From contig JBBQUY010000002.1 of NCBI GenBank assembly GCA_038212015.1, positions 1-64,000 on the forward strand: a stretch of DNA of 64,000 nt, in the 5' to 3' direction. Position numbers and translations under genes: made by a program. Source of the DNA: JAGQUL01 sp038212015 (GTDB taxonomy: Bacteria > Actinomycetota > Thermoleophilia > Gaiellales > SKUG01). The notes below the pieces were generated by a model. That model made no database searches and was not told where the DNA came from. It worked only from the letters and a program-made list of their open reading frames with translations. Shown piece after piece: positions 8,266 to 17,027 of the stretch (position 1 is the stretch's first letter; each line of letters starts with the position of its first letter).

Positions 8266-8793
8266 TCAGTCGCGCACGTAGCCGCGCTCGCGCTCCCAGA
8301 CGGGAACCCCGGAGCGCACCGAGGTCTCGCCCTTCGACCACGCGCCGGCAGTATTGATGAGGCTCGCCGCCGCCTGCAGCGCGTCGACAAGCGCCGCGGG
8401 TGCGGTTGAGGAGTCGAACGACCAGACGTCGGGCGCATCGATCGGTGAATCCAGTCGTGACACGCGAATCTCGCCGACCCGTAGGCGGCCGACATCGGTC
8501 GGCGCACGCGCGGCCGCGCGATCGAGCTGCAGGGCATCGATACCCGCGTACGCCTGTGCGATGGCTCGGGTCGTCTCGACACCGTGCAGCTGGTCGGGAA
8601 CCAGCCACTTCGTGACGCGACTCGCCACGGGTGCGAACGACGCATACTGGATGCGCGTCGCCTCGATGCTCATCGGCGCGCCCTGCATCGCCAGGTCGTT
8701 CAGTTCCAGCCCGAACTCCTGGATCGACCCGCCCGTGCCGGGCGCAGTGAAGCGAACCATGACGCCGAGGGGATGTTCGACCGTGAGCTGCAC
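8266..8793 (-). CDS. Hypothetical protein with MQL leader
   Basis: The 175-residue product is of unknown family, with alternating beta-like N-terminal segments, an Ala-rich helical region and a basic C-terminus (WERERGYVRD). The frame is open to 8895, but GGAGG lies six bases before the GTG at 8793. That start gives MQLTVEHPLGVMVRF, matching the MQL leaders of neighbouring genes, so I prefer it. It converges with the metalloprotease pair and diverges from the toxin-antitoxin operon. Confidence 0.7.
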   Translation of the reverse strand: MQLTVEHPLGVMVRFTAPGTGGSIQEFGLELNDLAMQGAPMSIEATRIQYASFAPVASRVTKWLVPDQLHGVETTRAIAQAYAGIDALQLDRAAARAPTDVGRLRVGEIRVSRLDSPIDAPDVWSFDSSTAPAALVDALQAAASLINTAGAWSKGETSVRSGVPVWERERGYVRD

Positions 8794-8947
8794 GACAACC
8801 TCCGAGAATGATGGTTCTCGGAGCGTACCGGTAGCTCCGGCGGTGCGTCGCACCTCCAGAACGTTCAGCGACGGACTGCCGGTCGATGACCGCATCGTTG
8901 AACGATACCTTCATCGATGCTACGATTGGGGTCGGAGGTGGCTTTCG

Positions 8948-9175
8948 ATGGCGTCGGTGATCCTGTCAAGCAAGTATCAGGTGGTCGTGCCCAAGGAGAT
9001 ACGCGAGCGCCATGGCTACAAGCCGGGTGATCGGCTCGCATGGTTCGACGGGCCGTTCGGATCGAAGCTCATCAAGCCGTTGACGCTCCAGGAGATGGGC
9101 GGGATCCTCGCGGACGGACGAGCGCGAGAGCCGTTCGTGCGAGAGAAGGACTTTGACGGCGGCGAGTTCACATGA
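8948..9175 (+). CDS. AbrB-family antitoxin
   Basis: The 75-residue product contains a swapped-hairpin AbrB/SpoVT DNA-binding domain: LSSKYQVVVPKEIRERHGYKPGDRL, with the usual VPKEIR core. The C-terminal part would hold the toxin-neutralising segment. GGAGG lies about ten bases before the ATG. Its stop overlaps the PIN toxin start by ATGA, the standard antitoxin-toxin layout. Such antitoxins usually repress their own promoter, which would lie in 8794-8947. Confidence 0.88.
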   Translation: MASVILSSKYQVVVPKEIRERHGYKPGDRLAWFDGPFGSKLIKPLTLQEMGGILADGRAREPFVREKDFDGGEFT

Positions 9176-9558
9176 TCGCGCTCGACACGTCGGTGTGGGT
9201 CGAGCTGTGGGAGCGTCCGGGGAGCTACGACGAGGTGGCGGCGGCGATTCGGGACAACGGTGGCGATCCCGAACGCGTCGTCGTGCCGACGACCGTCATC
9301 TTCGAGACGTATCGGTGGATGATCCGCAATGGTGAACCAGAGGACCAGATGGATCTGCTCGCCGGTTCCATGAACGAGCACGAGGTCGTCGATCTCGATT
9401 CCCGGCTTGCGCGGACTGCCGCATTCACGTCGGTCACGACCGGTTTGGCGGCGGCGGATGCGACGATCCTAGCGACGGCCCGATCGCGCCGCGCGCGCCT
9501 GCTGACATACGACGGCGACTTCGCCGGCATCCCGGACGTCACGGTGCTCACTCGCTGA
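9172..9558 (+). CDS. vapC: VapC-like PIN-domain toxin ribonuclease
   Basis: The 128-residue product is a PIN domain with the acidic residues expected for Mg2+-dependent RNA cleavage: Asp5 in LDTSVWV, Glu45 in TVIFETYRW, Asp96 in GLAAADATIL, and Asp114/Asp116 in LTYDGDFAGI. The ATGA overlap with the AbrB antitoxin supports a type II toxin-antitoxin pair. The target RNA cannot be read from sequence. Confidence 0.88.
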   Translation: MIALDTSVWVELWERPGSYDEVAAAIRDNGGDPERVVVPTTVIFETYRWMIRNGEPEDQMDLLAGSMNEHEVVDLDSRLARTAAFTSVTTGLAAADATILATARSRRARLLTYDGDFAGIPDVTVLTR

Positions 9559-9672
9559 TCCCACGCTCCCCCGCGGCATGCGATAGGTTCGGACGTGCCC
9601 CGGCGCCTGCCCCCAGCGCGCTCTTTCGCCCGCTGTCGCACGCGCCTTGAATCGATCCGAGGAGCGAGTGTC

Positions 9673-10686
9673 ATGGCAACGCGTGTTGCGATCAATGGAT
9701 TTGGCCGAATCGGCCGCTGTGTCTTCCGCCGCATCATCGAGCAGGGCGGTGACGTCCAGGTCGTCGCAGTCAACGACCTCGTCGACAACCCGACGCTCGT
9801 GCACCTGCTCAAGTACGACAGCGTCCAGGGACGATTCGACGCCGACGTGACGCTCACCGACGACGGCTTCTCCGTCAACGGCCACAACGTGCGCTGCACC
9901 GCCGAGCGCGACCCGGCCAACCTCCCGTGGGGCGAGCTCGAAGTCGACGTGGTGATCGAATCCACCGGCTTCTTCACCGACGGCAACAAGGCCAAGGCGC
10001 ACATCGACGCCGGCGCCAAGAAGGTCATCATCTCGGCGCCCGCGACGAACGTCGACCTGACGCTCGTGATGGGCGTCAACGACGACGAGTACGACTTCGA
10101 CAACCACCACGTCATCTCCAACGCGAGCTGCACCACCAACTGCCTCGCGCCCGTCGCGAAGGTCCTCCACGACAACTGGGGCATCGAGAGCGGCTTCATG
10201 ACGACCGTGCACGCGTACACGAGCGACCAGCGCCTCCAGGATGCGCCGCACTCGGATCCGCGCCGCATGCGAGCCGCCGCCCTGAACATCATCCCGACGA
10301 GCACCGGCGCCGCGAAGGCGATCGGTCTCGTGCTGCCGGAGCTGCAGGGCAAGCTCGACGGCAACTCGCTGCGCGTGCCGACCCCGGCCGGCTCCGTGAC
10401 CGACCTCGTCGCCACCCTCGACCGCGAGGCCTCCGTCGAGGAGATCAACGCGGCGATCAAGGCAGCCGCTGACGGCCCGATGAAGGGCATCCTGGCTTAC
10501 ACCGAGGATCCGATCGTCTCCTCCGACGTCATCGGGGACACGCACTCGAGCGTGTTCGACGCGAAGTCGACGATGGCGCACGGGCGCACCGTCAAGGTGC
10601 TCAGCTGGTACGACAACGAGTGGGGCTACTCGAGCCGCGTCGCCGACCTGGTCAGCACCGTCGTGCGCGCCGGCGCAGCGGTCTGA
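9673..10686 (+). CDS. gap: Glyceraldehyde-3-phosphate dehydrogenase, type I
   Basis: The enzyme oxidises glyceraldehyde 3-phosphate to 1,3-bisphosphoglycerate with NAD+ in glycolysis. The 337-residue product has the Rossmann start VAINGFGRIGR and the active-site block SNASCTTNCLAP with catalytic Cys153; the C-terminal SWYDNEWGYS is typical. Asp35 in the NDL motif suggests NAD preference. GGAG lies eight bases before the ATG. It is the first gene of gap-pgk-tpiA-gpmI, with only 3 bp to pgk. Confidence 0.97.
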   Translation: MATRVAINGFGRIGRCVFRRIIEQGGDVQVVAVNDLVDNPTLVHLLKYDSVQGRFDADVTLTDDGFSVNGHNVRCTAERDPANLPWGELEVDVVIESTGFFTDGNKAKAHIDAGAKKVIISAPATNVDLTLVMGVNDDEYDFDNHHVISNASCTTNCLAPVAKVLHDNWGIESGFMTTVHAYTSDQRLQDAPHSDPRRMRAAALNIIPTSTGAAKAIGLVLPELQGKLDGNSLRVPTPAGSVTDLVATLDREASVEEINAAIKAAADGPMKGILAYTEDPIVSSDVIGDTHSSVFDAKSTMAHGRTVKVLSWYDNEWGYSSRVADLVSTVVRAGAAV

Positions 10687-10689
10687 GGC

Positions 10690-11901
10690 ATGTCGGTCTC
10701 CTCGATGTTCGACCTGCCCTCCGTCGCCGGGGAGCAGGTTGCCGGCAAGCGCGTGCTCGTCCGGGTCGACTTCAACGTTCCGATGGACGATGACGGAACG
10801 ATCACGGACGACACGCGCATCGTCGCGGCACTGCCGACGATCGACCACCTGATGCGCCAGGACGCGACCGTCGTGATCCTGTCGCACATGGGTCGTCCGA
10901 AGGGCGAGTACGTCGAGAAGCTGTCGCTGCGGCCGATCGCGGACCGTCTCGGGCAGATGCTCGAGCGACCGGTGACGTTCGTGACCGACTGCGTCGGCGA
11001 CGTTGCCATGGATGCCGTGCGCGATGCCCAGCCGGGCGACGTGCTGCTGCTCGAGAATACGCGCTTCCACGCCGAGGACACGAAGAACGATCCCGAGTTC
11101 GCGCGCCAGCTCGCGCGGCTCGGTGACGTGTTCGTCAACGACGCGTTCGGTACCGTGCACCGGGCCAACGCGTCCACCGCGGGCGTGGCGGCATACATTC
11201 CGGCAGTCACCGGCTTCCTGCTCGAGCGAGAGCTGCAGCAGCTGAGCCACCTGGTCGATGCACCCAACCGTCCGTTCGCGTGCATCGTGGGTGGGCTCAA
11301 GGTGAGCGACAAGATCGGCGTGCTCGAGAGCCTCGTGACGATCGCCGACGCGATCCTCATCGGCGGCGCGATGGCCAACACGTTCCTCAAGGCGAAGGGC
11401 GCGCAGACGGGCTCCTCGTTCGTCGAAGACGGCGAGGGCGTGGAGCTCGCACAGCGCATCATCGAGCTCGCCGAGGAAGAAGACTGCTCGCTGCTGCTGC
11501 CGATCGACCTCGTCGTCGCACCTGCGATGGAAGCGGGTCAGGAGACACAGGTCGTGGCGTCGGAGAAGGTGCCCGACGGACTGATGGCGCTCGACATCGG
11601 ACCGCGCACGCGCATGCTCTACGAAGCACGGATCGCCGACGCGCACACGATCTTCTGGAACGGGCCGATGGGAGTGTTCGAGATCGAGGACTTCGCCGAC
11701 GGCACCCGCGCGATCGCGGACGCGGTCGCGGAGAACCCCGGCATGACCGTGATCGGCGGCGGCGACTCCGTGGCAGCCGCCAACAAGTTCGGCGTGGCCG
11801 ATCGCATCGCACACATCTCCACCGGCGGCGGCGCGTCACTCGCGCTGCTCGAGGGCGAGACCCTGCCGGGCATCGAGGCAATCCGCGACGCGCCCCAATA
11901 G
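10690..11901 (+). CDS. pgk: Phosphoglycerate kinase
   Basis: The kinase transfers the acyl phosphate of 1,3-bisphosphoglycerate to ADP. The 403-residue product has the N-terminal VLVRVDFNVPMDD block, LSHMGRPKG, the hinge region KVSDKIGVLESL, and the nucleotide-binding GGGDSVAAANKFG near the C-terminus. Length is normal for the family. It sits 3 bp after gap and 12 bp before tpiA. Confidence 0.97.
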   Translation: MSVSSMFDLPSVAGEQVAGKRVLVRVDFNVPMDDDGTITDDTRIVAALPTIDHLMRQDATVVILSHMGRPKGEYVEKLSLRPIADRLGQMLERPVTFVTDCVGDVAMDAVRDAQPGDVLLLENTRFHAEDTKNDPEFARQLARLGDVFVNDAFGTVHRANASTAGVAAYIPAVTGFLLERELQQLSHLVDAPNRPFACIVGGLKVSDKIGVLESLVTIADAILIGGAMANTFLKAKGAQTGSSFVEDGEGVELAQRIIELAEEEDCSLLLPIDLVVAPAMEAGQETQVVASEKVPDGLMALDIGPRTRMLYEARIADAHTIFWNGPMGVFEIEDFADGTRAIADAVAENPGMTVIGGGDSVAAANKFGVADRIAHISTGGGASLALLEGETLPGIEAIRDAPQ

Positions 11902-11913
11902 GAAGGACCCACC

Positions 11914-12732
11914 ATGTCAGGCACCGCGAGCGAACTGCGACCGATCGTCGTCGCAGCGAACTGGAAGATGCACAAGCTGCGGTCGGAGGCGCTCGAGTAC
12001 CTCGAGGACCTCGGCACGTGGATGGACGAGCACCCGCAGGGGCTCGGCACGCGCGTGGAGGTCGTCGTCGCGCCGCCGTTCACGAGCCTCGAGCTCGCGG
12101 TGGAGCACCGCCCGCCGCACGCACGCGTGTACGCACAGAACATGCACCAGTCCGACCAGGGCGCGTTCACCGGTGAAGTGAGCCCGGCGATGCTGCGCGA
12201 CCTGGGCGTGGACGGCGTGCTGCTCGGCCACAGCGAGCGACGCCAGTACTTCAACGAGCACGACGGCGCGCTGAGCGAGAAGGTCGTCGCCGCCGCCGAG
12301 TTCGGTCTGCGCGCGATGCTCTGCGTCGGCGAGACCCTCGACGAGCGTCAGGGCGGACGCGCCGAGGACGTCGTGCAGGAACAGCTCGAGACCGCGCTGA
12401 GCGACCTCGACGTCATCAAGGCCACTAGCAGCGGCCTGTCCGTTGCATACGAGCCCGTCTGGGCGATCGGCACCGGCGAGACCGCCACCGCCGAGATCGC
12501 GCAGGGCATGCATGCCGCGATCCGCGACGTGCTCAGCTCGGTCTTCACGGCGGAGATCGCGGAGCGCATCCCGGTGCTCTACGGCGGTTCGGTCAAGCCC
12601 GCGAACGCTGCAGAACTGCTTGGACAGCCCGACATCGACGGCGCGCTCGTCGGCGGCGCGGCGCTCGAGGTCGAGAGCTTCAGCGGCATCATCTCGGCCG
12701 GGCTCGACCTGGTCGCGGGCGCAGGCGTCTGA
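11914..12732 (+). CDS. tpiA: Triosephosphate isomerase
   Basis: The enzyme interconverts dihydroxyacetone phosphate and glyceraldehyde 3-phosphate. The 272-residue product has AANWKMHK with the catalytic Lys, LGHSERRQYF with the catalytic His, YEPVWAIGTGETAT with the catalytic Glu, and the phosphate-binding LYGGSVKP and GALVGGAALE. It is slightly longer than the usual 250 residues, mainly at the N-terminus. A ribosome binding site (AGGA) precedes the ATG. It follows pgk and ends 1 bp before the gpmI start. Confidence 0.97.
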   Translation: MSGTASELRPIVVAANWKMHKLRSEALEYLEDLGTWMDEHPQGLGTRVEVVVAPPFTSLELAVEHRPPHARVYAQNMHQSDQGAFTGEVSPAMLRDLGVDGVLLGHSERRQYFNEHDGALSEKVVAAAEFGLRAMLCVGETLDERQGGRAEDVVQEQLETALSDLDVIKATSSGLSVAYEPVWAIGTGETATAEIAQGMHAAIRDVLSSVFTAEIAERIPVLYGGSVKPANAAELLGQPDIDGALVGGAALEVESFSGIISAGLDLVAGAGV

Positions 12733-12733
12733 C

Positions 12734-14326
12734 ATGTCGACGCCCGTCGATCGCCCCGTCGCACTCGTTATCCTCGACGGGTGGGGCCTCGCGCCCGACG
12801 GACCCGGCAACGCGGTGTCACTCGCTGACACCCCGACGTTCGACGCACTGTCAGCCGCCAACCCCGGCGCGACGCTCGTCGCGAGCGGCATCGACGTGGG
12901 CCTGCCCGACGGCCAGATCGGCAATTCCGAGGTCGGTCACCTCAACCTGGGTGCTGGCCGCGTCGTCTATCAGGACCTGACGCGCATCGACCTGGCGATC
13001 AAGGACGGCTCCTTCTACGACACGGTCGCACTGCTGGATGCCTGCAAGCAGGCAAGTGCGGGGCGCGGCGTGCTGCACGTGGTCGGGCTCGCGTCGTTCG
13101 GCGGCGTGCACTCGCACCTGGAGCACCTCGTCGCGATCGCTCGCATGGCTGCCCGGCAGAACGTCCGCGAGATCCGCGTGCACGCGATCACCGACGGGCG
13201 CGACGTCGCACCCGACGCCTCGATCCGCGACATGGAGTGGTTCGAACGCCAGCTCGGCGACATCGAAGCAACCGAGGACGGCTGTCGTGCCCGCATCGTG
13301 AGCGTCATCGGACGATACTGGGCGATGGACCGCGACCACCGCTGGGACCGCACCGAACGAGCCTGGGACCTGCTCGTCAACCGCCAGGGCCGACGCGCGA
13401 TCTCCGCACGCGACGCAGTGCGCATCTCGCACGAAGCCGGCATCACCGACGAGTTCATCGAGCCGTTCGTGATCGCCCTCGACGACCCGGGCGAAGGCAT
13501 CGACCCCGGCGACGTCGTCGTGTTCGCCAACTTCCGACCCGATCGCATGCGACAGCTCGTGCCGGCCCTCGTCGCGCACGAGTTCGACGGCTTCAACCGC
13601 GGCCGCACCTACCGGCCCGTCCATCATGCGGCCTGCATGTGTGAGTACGACCCGCTGCTGCACCTGCCGGTGGCGTTCCCGCCGAACACGCTCGTCGACA
13701 CGCTCGCCGACACGCTCGCGCTGCACGGCATCGGGCAGCTGCACGCCGCCGAGACCGAGAAGTACGCACACGTCACCTACTTCTTCAACGGCGGCGTCGA
13801 GACGATCCACGCCGGAGAGGTACGATCGCTCGCCGATTCGCCACGCGACGTGCCGACGTACGACCACAAGCCGGAGATGGCCGCCGCCGAGGTCGCACGC
13901 CTGTTCGAGGACGGGTTCACAGACCCGACGGTCGGCTTCGCCGTGGTCAATTTCGCCAACCCCGACATGGTCGGACATACCGGCGTGATCGACGCTGCCG
14001 TTCGCGCATGCGAAGCCGCCGACACCGCACTTGCCCGCGTCGTGGCCGCTGTCCACGCGCGGGGCGGCACGGTGCTCGTCACCGCCGACCACGGCAACGC
14101 CGAGCAGATGCTCACCGAAGACGGCAAGCCGCACACCGCGCACACCACCAACCACGTTCCCTTCATCGTCGTTGCCGCTGGCGGACCAGGATCGCTCGAC
14201 CTCACCTCCGTGCGTGACGGTCGCCTGGCCGACGTGGCGCCGACCGTGCTCGACCTGCTGGGCCTGCCGCAACCACCCGCGATGACCGGTCACAGCCTGC
14301 TCGAGCGCGCGGTCGTGCCGCACTGA
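12734..14326 (+). CDS. gpmI: 2,3-bisphosphoglycerate-independent phosphoglycerate mutase
   Basis: The enzyme interconverts 3- and 2-phosphoglycerate through a phosphoserine intermediate and needs Mn2+. The 530-residue product starts VALVILDGWGLAPDG and has GNSEVGHLNLGAG with the catalytic Ser. It also carries HAITDGRD and the C-terminal metal-binding NPDMVGHTG and TADHGNAEQM. Length is typical. The ATG lies 1 bp after the tpiA stop. A terminator-like inverted repeat follows. Confidence 0.96.
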   Translation: MSTPVDRPVALVILDGWGLAPDGPGNAVSLADTPTFDALSAANPGATLVASGIDVGLPDGQIGNSEVGHLNLGAGRVVYQDLTRIDLAIKDGSFYDTVALLDACKQASAGRGVLHVVGLASFGGVHSHLEHLVAIARMAARQNVREIRVHAITDGRDVAPDASIRDMEWFERQLGDIEATEDGCRARIVSVIGRYWAMDRDHRWDRTERAWDLLVNRQGRRAISARDAVRISHEAGITDEFIEPFVIALDDPGEGIDPGDVVVFANFRPDRMRQLVPALVAHEFDGFNRGRTYRPVHHAACMCEYDPLLHLPVAFPPNTLVDTLADTLALHGIGQLHAAETEKYAHVTYFFNGGVETIHAGEVRSLADSPRDVPTYDHKPEMAAAEVARLFEDGFTDPTVGFAVVNFANPDMVGHTGVIDAAVRACEAADTALARVVAAVHARGGTVLVTADHGNAEQMLTEDGKPHTAHTTNHVPFIVVAAGGPGSLDLTSVRDGRLADVAPTVLDLLGLPQPPAMTGHSLLERAVVPH

Positions 14327-14353
14327 GCCGGACGTTCCGGTTTGGACATCGTG

Positions 14354-14383
14354 CGGATCGCGGCGCAACGAATCAGCGATCCG
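14354..14383 (+). terminator. Candidate terminator after the glycolytic operon
   Basis: Arms CGGATCGC (14354-14361) and GCGATCCG (14376-14383) form a perfect 8-bp stem with a 14-nt loop, 27 bp after the gpmI stop. There is no U tract, so intrinsic termination is uncertain; it may instead stabilise the 3' end. Confidence 0.4.
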
Positions 14384-14420
14384 TGACCGAAAGACAGGTA
14401 CGGCGCCACTGCAGGGGGTA

Positions 14421-15323
14421 GTGGCTGCGACGATTCGGGGGAATCGAGCGCTCGTGGGGATCCTGGCGACCATCGGAGAGCTGCGCACCAAGCCATTGGG
14501 ACACCTCATCGGTGTCGCCGACTCGGTGCTGCGCCCCGAATCGCTGCTCGACGACCTGGGTCGCATCGGCGACTCCGCGCGCCCGGTCGTGATCCAGGGT
14601 GGTCTGTCCACCGATGCGTACATGTACGAGCCGCTCGCGGACCTGCTCCGTGCGCGCGGATTCCAGGACGTGTCCGCGACCGCACTCGACTTCCACGGAT
14701 TCGGTTCGTTCCAGAAGGACGCGAAGAATCTGGCCGAGCTCGTGAGGGCGGCCTCGGAACGATCGAAGGCTGCCGGGGGCGACGGCCTCGTCACCGTCAT
14801 CGCCCACTCCAAGGGCGGCCTCACCGCGCGCTGGTACCTGCAGAAGCTCGGCGGCGTCGAACACGTCGACCAGCTGATCACGCTCGGCACGCCGCACAAC
14901 GGCTCGGCGCCCTATGGCACGCAGCTCACCGCGCTGGGCGGACTCCTGCCAGGCATGACGGCGATCAAGCAGCTGAGCGCATCGAGCCGCGAGGTGCGCT
15001 GGCTCAACCGCGACCTGCACGGTTTCATGGAGCGGGCTCGCGCGATGCGACCGGAGTTCCGGATGGTGTCTCTGGCCGGCGACATCGACCTGCCGATGCT
15101 GCGGGGCACCGACGGGCTCGTCTCCAACGGGGCGGCACGGCTCGATCCGACGGTCGCAGGTGTCTCGAATCTCGTGTTTCGTGGGCATGGTGCGCACCAC
15201 GGCGCGATCGCCGGTCAGTACGGCGTCCATGAATCGACGCTTCGAAGCGCGACGATCCTGGCCTCGGGCGGACCGCTTGACCAGGCCGCATCCGGCGCGG
15301 CGCTCCTGTCCGGCGGCGTGTAG
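14421..15323 (+). CDS. Lipase-like alpha/beta hydrolase
   Basis: The 300-residue product has the lipase features: oxyanion-side VVIQGGLSTDAYMYEPL, nucleophile motif TVIAHSKGG with Ser130 (Ala replaces the first Gly of GxSxG), and LITLGTPHNGS, the usual lipase TPH/N block. A late His-rich GAHHGAIAG may supply the catalytic His. The N-terminus has no clear signal peptide but resembles the short hydrophobic leaders of other leaderless proteins here. The GTG start follows a purine run (GCAGGGGGTA), though at tight spacing. Substrate unknown; an esterase or acylglycerol lipase is likely. Confidence 0.8.
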   Translation: MAATIRGNRALVGILATIGELRTKPLGHLIGVADSVLRPESLLDDLGRIGDSARPVVIQGGLSTDAYMYEPLADLLRARGFQDVSATALDFHGFGSFQKDAKNLAELVRAASERSKAAGGDGLVTVIAHSKGGLTARWYLQKLGGVEHVDQLITLGTPHNGSAPYGTQLTALGGLLPGMTAIKQLSASSREVRWLNRDLHGFMERARAMRPEFRMVSLAGDIDLPMLRGTDGLVSNGAARLDPTVAGVSNLVFRGHGAHHGAIAGQYGVHESTLRSATILASGGPLDQAASGAALLSGGV

Positions 15324-15341
15324 CTCGCCGACCTGTGCCGA

Positions 15342-15596
15342 TTACGCCGCAGGTGGTCCTGCGAGCAGCAGGTACAGCACGCCCAGGCACGCAGCCATCA
15401 TGAGCAGCGTGATGATCGCGCGGTGGATCTTCGGCGGGTGCGGCGTCACGCGGCGCGTCTCCCACAGCTCCACGCGTCGCTGGAATCGCGCCGACTTCTG
15501 CAGCTCGCGGCGCTCCGACTTCGTGAGGTCGGGCGCGGTGAGCATCTCGAGCAGCTCGGCGTGGGACGGTGGCGTCGGGGCGGTGGGGCTGGCCAT
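15342..15596 (-). CDS. Small single-span membrane protein
   Basis: The 84-residue product has an N-terminal Pro/Thr-rich segment (MASPTAPTPPSHAELLEML), a charged helical middle (LTKSERRELQKSARFQRR) and a C-terminal transmembrane helix of about 20 residues (Ile/Leu/Met/Ala), so it is probably tail-anchored. The frame continues 16 codons upstream to 15644, but the ATG at 15596 gives the more natural start. It converges with the lipase gene. I recognise no family. Confidence 0.65.
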   Translation of the reverse strand: MASPTAPTPPSHAELLEMLTAPDLTKSERRELQKSARFQRRVELWETRRVTPHPPKIHRAIITLLMMAACLGVLYLLLAGPPAA

Positions 15597-15676
15597 GCGT
15601 GCATTCTCGCAGACGACGGGGATGGCACGCGCCAGGCGCGCCACCCCCGAGTCCGCTCAGTCGGGTCGGATCGGCA

Positions 15677-16846
15677 TCAGCCGATCGACGGGAAGCTCGT
15701 CACCTGCGTCGAATCGTTGCCGGCGAGGTCCTCCGTCTGAAACGTGATCGTCGCCGCGATCCGACCTGATGCCGCTGCGGCCGTCCTGCCGGTTGCGGTC
15801 AGCGGGATGCGCGCGACCTTCGTACCGGCGCCGGCGAGCTCGACGGTCACCGATCCGAGCACCGTGCGCCCCAGGCGCAGCGTGACGTCGGAGGTGCAGT
15901 CCTCCGCGCAGCTGAGCGTGAAGTTGAGGCCGCGGTCGAGCCAGATGCTGCGGTAGACGGTGTAATTGCCGATCGCGACCTTCGGCGAAGTCTGGTCAGA
16001 CGACACGTCGCCGGTCGCGGCCATCGCCGTGATCGCATCCACGCCGATGCGCGGATGGGTCGCCGCCGCCGTCGTCGCGCCCGTCGAGAGGTTCACGCTC
16101 CACAGTCGCACTCCATCCTGTCCGGTGGCAGCGAACGCAGCCCAGCCACGATCGCCGGAGCCGATGTCGAAGTGCGCCGCAGCACCCGCGTCCACACCGA
16201 GCGCTCCGACGGTCACGAGCGTTCCGTTGTTCGGCGGGTCCTGGCGAACGACGACGTTGCGGCCGCTGTCGATGTCGAGCAGCGTGGTGGTGGCGGGCGC
16301 CGGATCACCGAACACGCTCGACGTATAGGCGGCAGCGCCGACGGCGGGATTCGCGCCGGCTCCTGCGTCCGTACCCAGGTATGCGAGGGGCCCGTCGGTC
16401 GCGACGAGCGCGCCGGTGTCCGGGTGCAGCCGCAGATTCTGGTCAGCGTCGGAAACGACGCGGATCCGGTCGGCCGTCGGATCGAAGTCGAACCCGAACT
16501 GCGTGCCGGTCAGCGTGACTGGTGAACCGATCTGCTTCGTCGAACCCGTTGCGGGATTGATCACGAGCAGGCGACCCGCGCTCGTGAGCGCGTACAGCTG
16601 GCCGGTGGCAGGGCGCTGGTCAAGGCCGACGATCGATTCGCCGCTGGCCATGCCGAGCAGGCTTTCACGCTCGAGCATGCGGCCAGGGGCCTGCGCGGTG
16701 AACGAGACGATCTGGTTCGCGGGGGTCGTCGCGTAGAAGAGTTCTGCAGCACCTGCGGTCGAGGGCGCAGCGAGTGCGGCTGCCGCGAGCGCGAGGACGG
16801 CGAGGGAGCGGCGTCGTTTCGGATTCGTCGTGTGTCGATCGGTCAT
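15677..16846 (-). CDS. Secreted DUF4394 domain protein
   Basis: The 389-residue product has a Sec signal peptide (basic KRRR, then an Ala/Leu core ending APSTAGAAE). It then has a DUF4394 domain with repeated beta-propeller-like blades, e.g. QLYALTSAGRLLVINPATG and GFDFDPTADRIRVVSDADQN. A C-terminal beta-rich domain of about 100 residues follows, with a CAEDC pair that could form a disulfide. The start at 16846 has an AAAGGAA ribosome binding site; the longer frame to 17437 is excluded because it crosses the divergent gene. Likely extracellular; function unknown for the family. Confidence 0.85.
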   Translation of the reverse strand: MTDRHTTNPKRRRSLAVLALAAAALAAPSTAGAAELFYATTPANQIVSFTAQAPGRMLERESLLGMASGESIVGLDQRPATGQLYALTSAGRLLVINPATGSTKQIGSPVTLTGTQFGFDFDPTADRIRVVSDADQNLRLHPDTGALVATDGPLAYLGTDAGAGANPAVGAAAYTSSVFGDPAPATTTLLDIDSGRNVVVRQDPPNNGTLVTVGALGVDAGAAAHFDIGSGDRGWAAFAATGQDGVRLWSVNLSTGATTAAATHPRIGVDAITAMAATGDVSSDQTSPKVAIGNYTVYRSIWLDRGLNFTLSCAEDCTSDVTLRLGRTVLGSVTVELAGAGTKVARIPLTATGRTAAAASGRIAATITFQTEDLAGNDSTQVTSFPSIG

Positions 16847-17027
16847 GGAGCGTTCCTTTCGGTCGGGTTCGAGGCCGCCAGGGAGGGCGAGCCCGCGAAC
16901 GTACGCACGGAAGCTACGGGGGGTCGCCCGCTCATGCGCTGCAGTTACAGAATCCTGTGCGGTGGTGCGTACATCAAACGATCGGATCCCCCTAGGCGCC
17001 CAGCGAAGCGTGGCGTACGGTGGACAC

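Noticed and set aside
9469..11814. A 781-residue minus-strand open frame
   Set aside because: It is the antisense of gap and pgk. High GC keeps opposite frames open, and the sequence is Arg/His/Asp-rich with no motif.
12851..14899. A 682-residue minus-strand open frame
   Set aside because: It is antisense to gpmI and the lipase-like gene.
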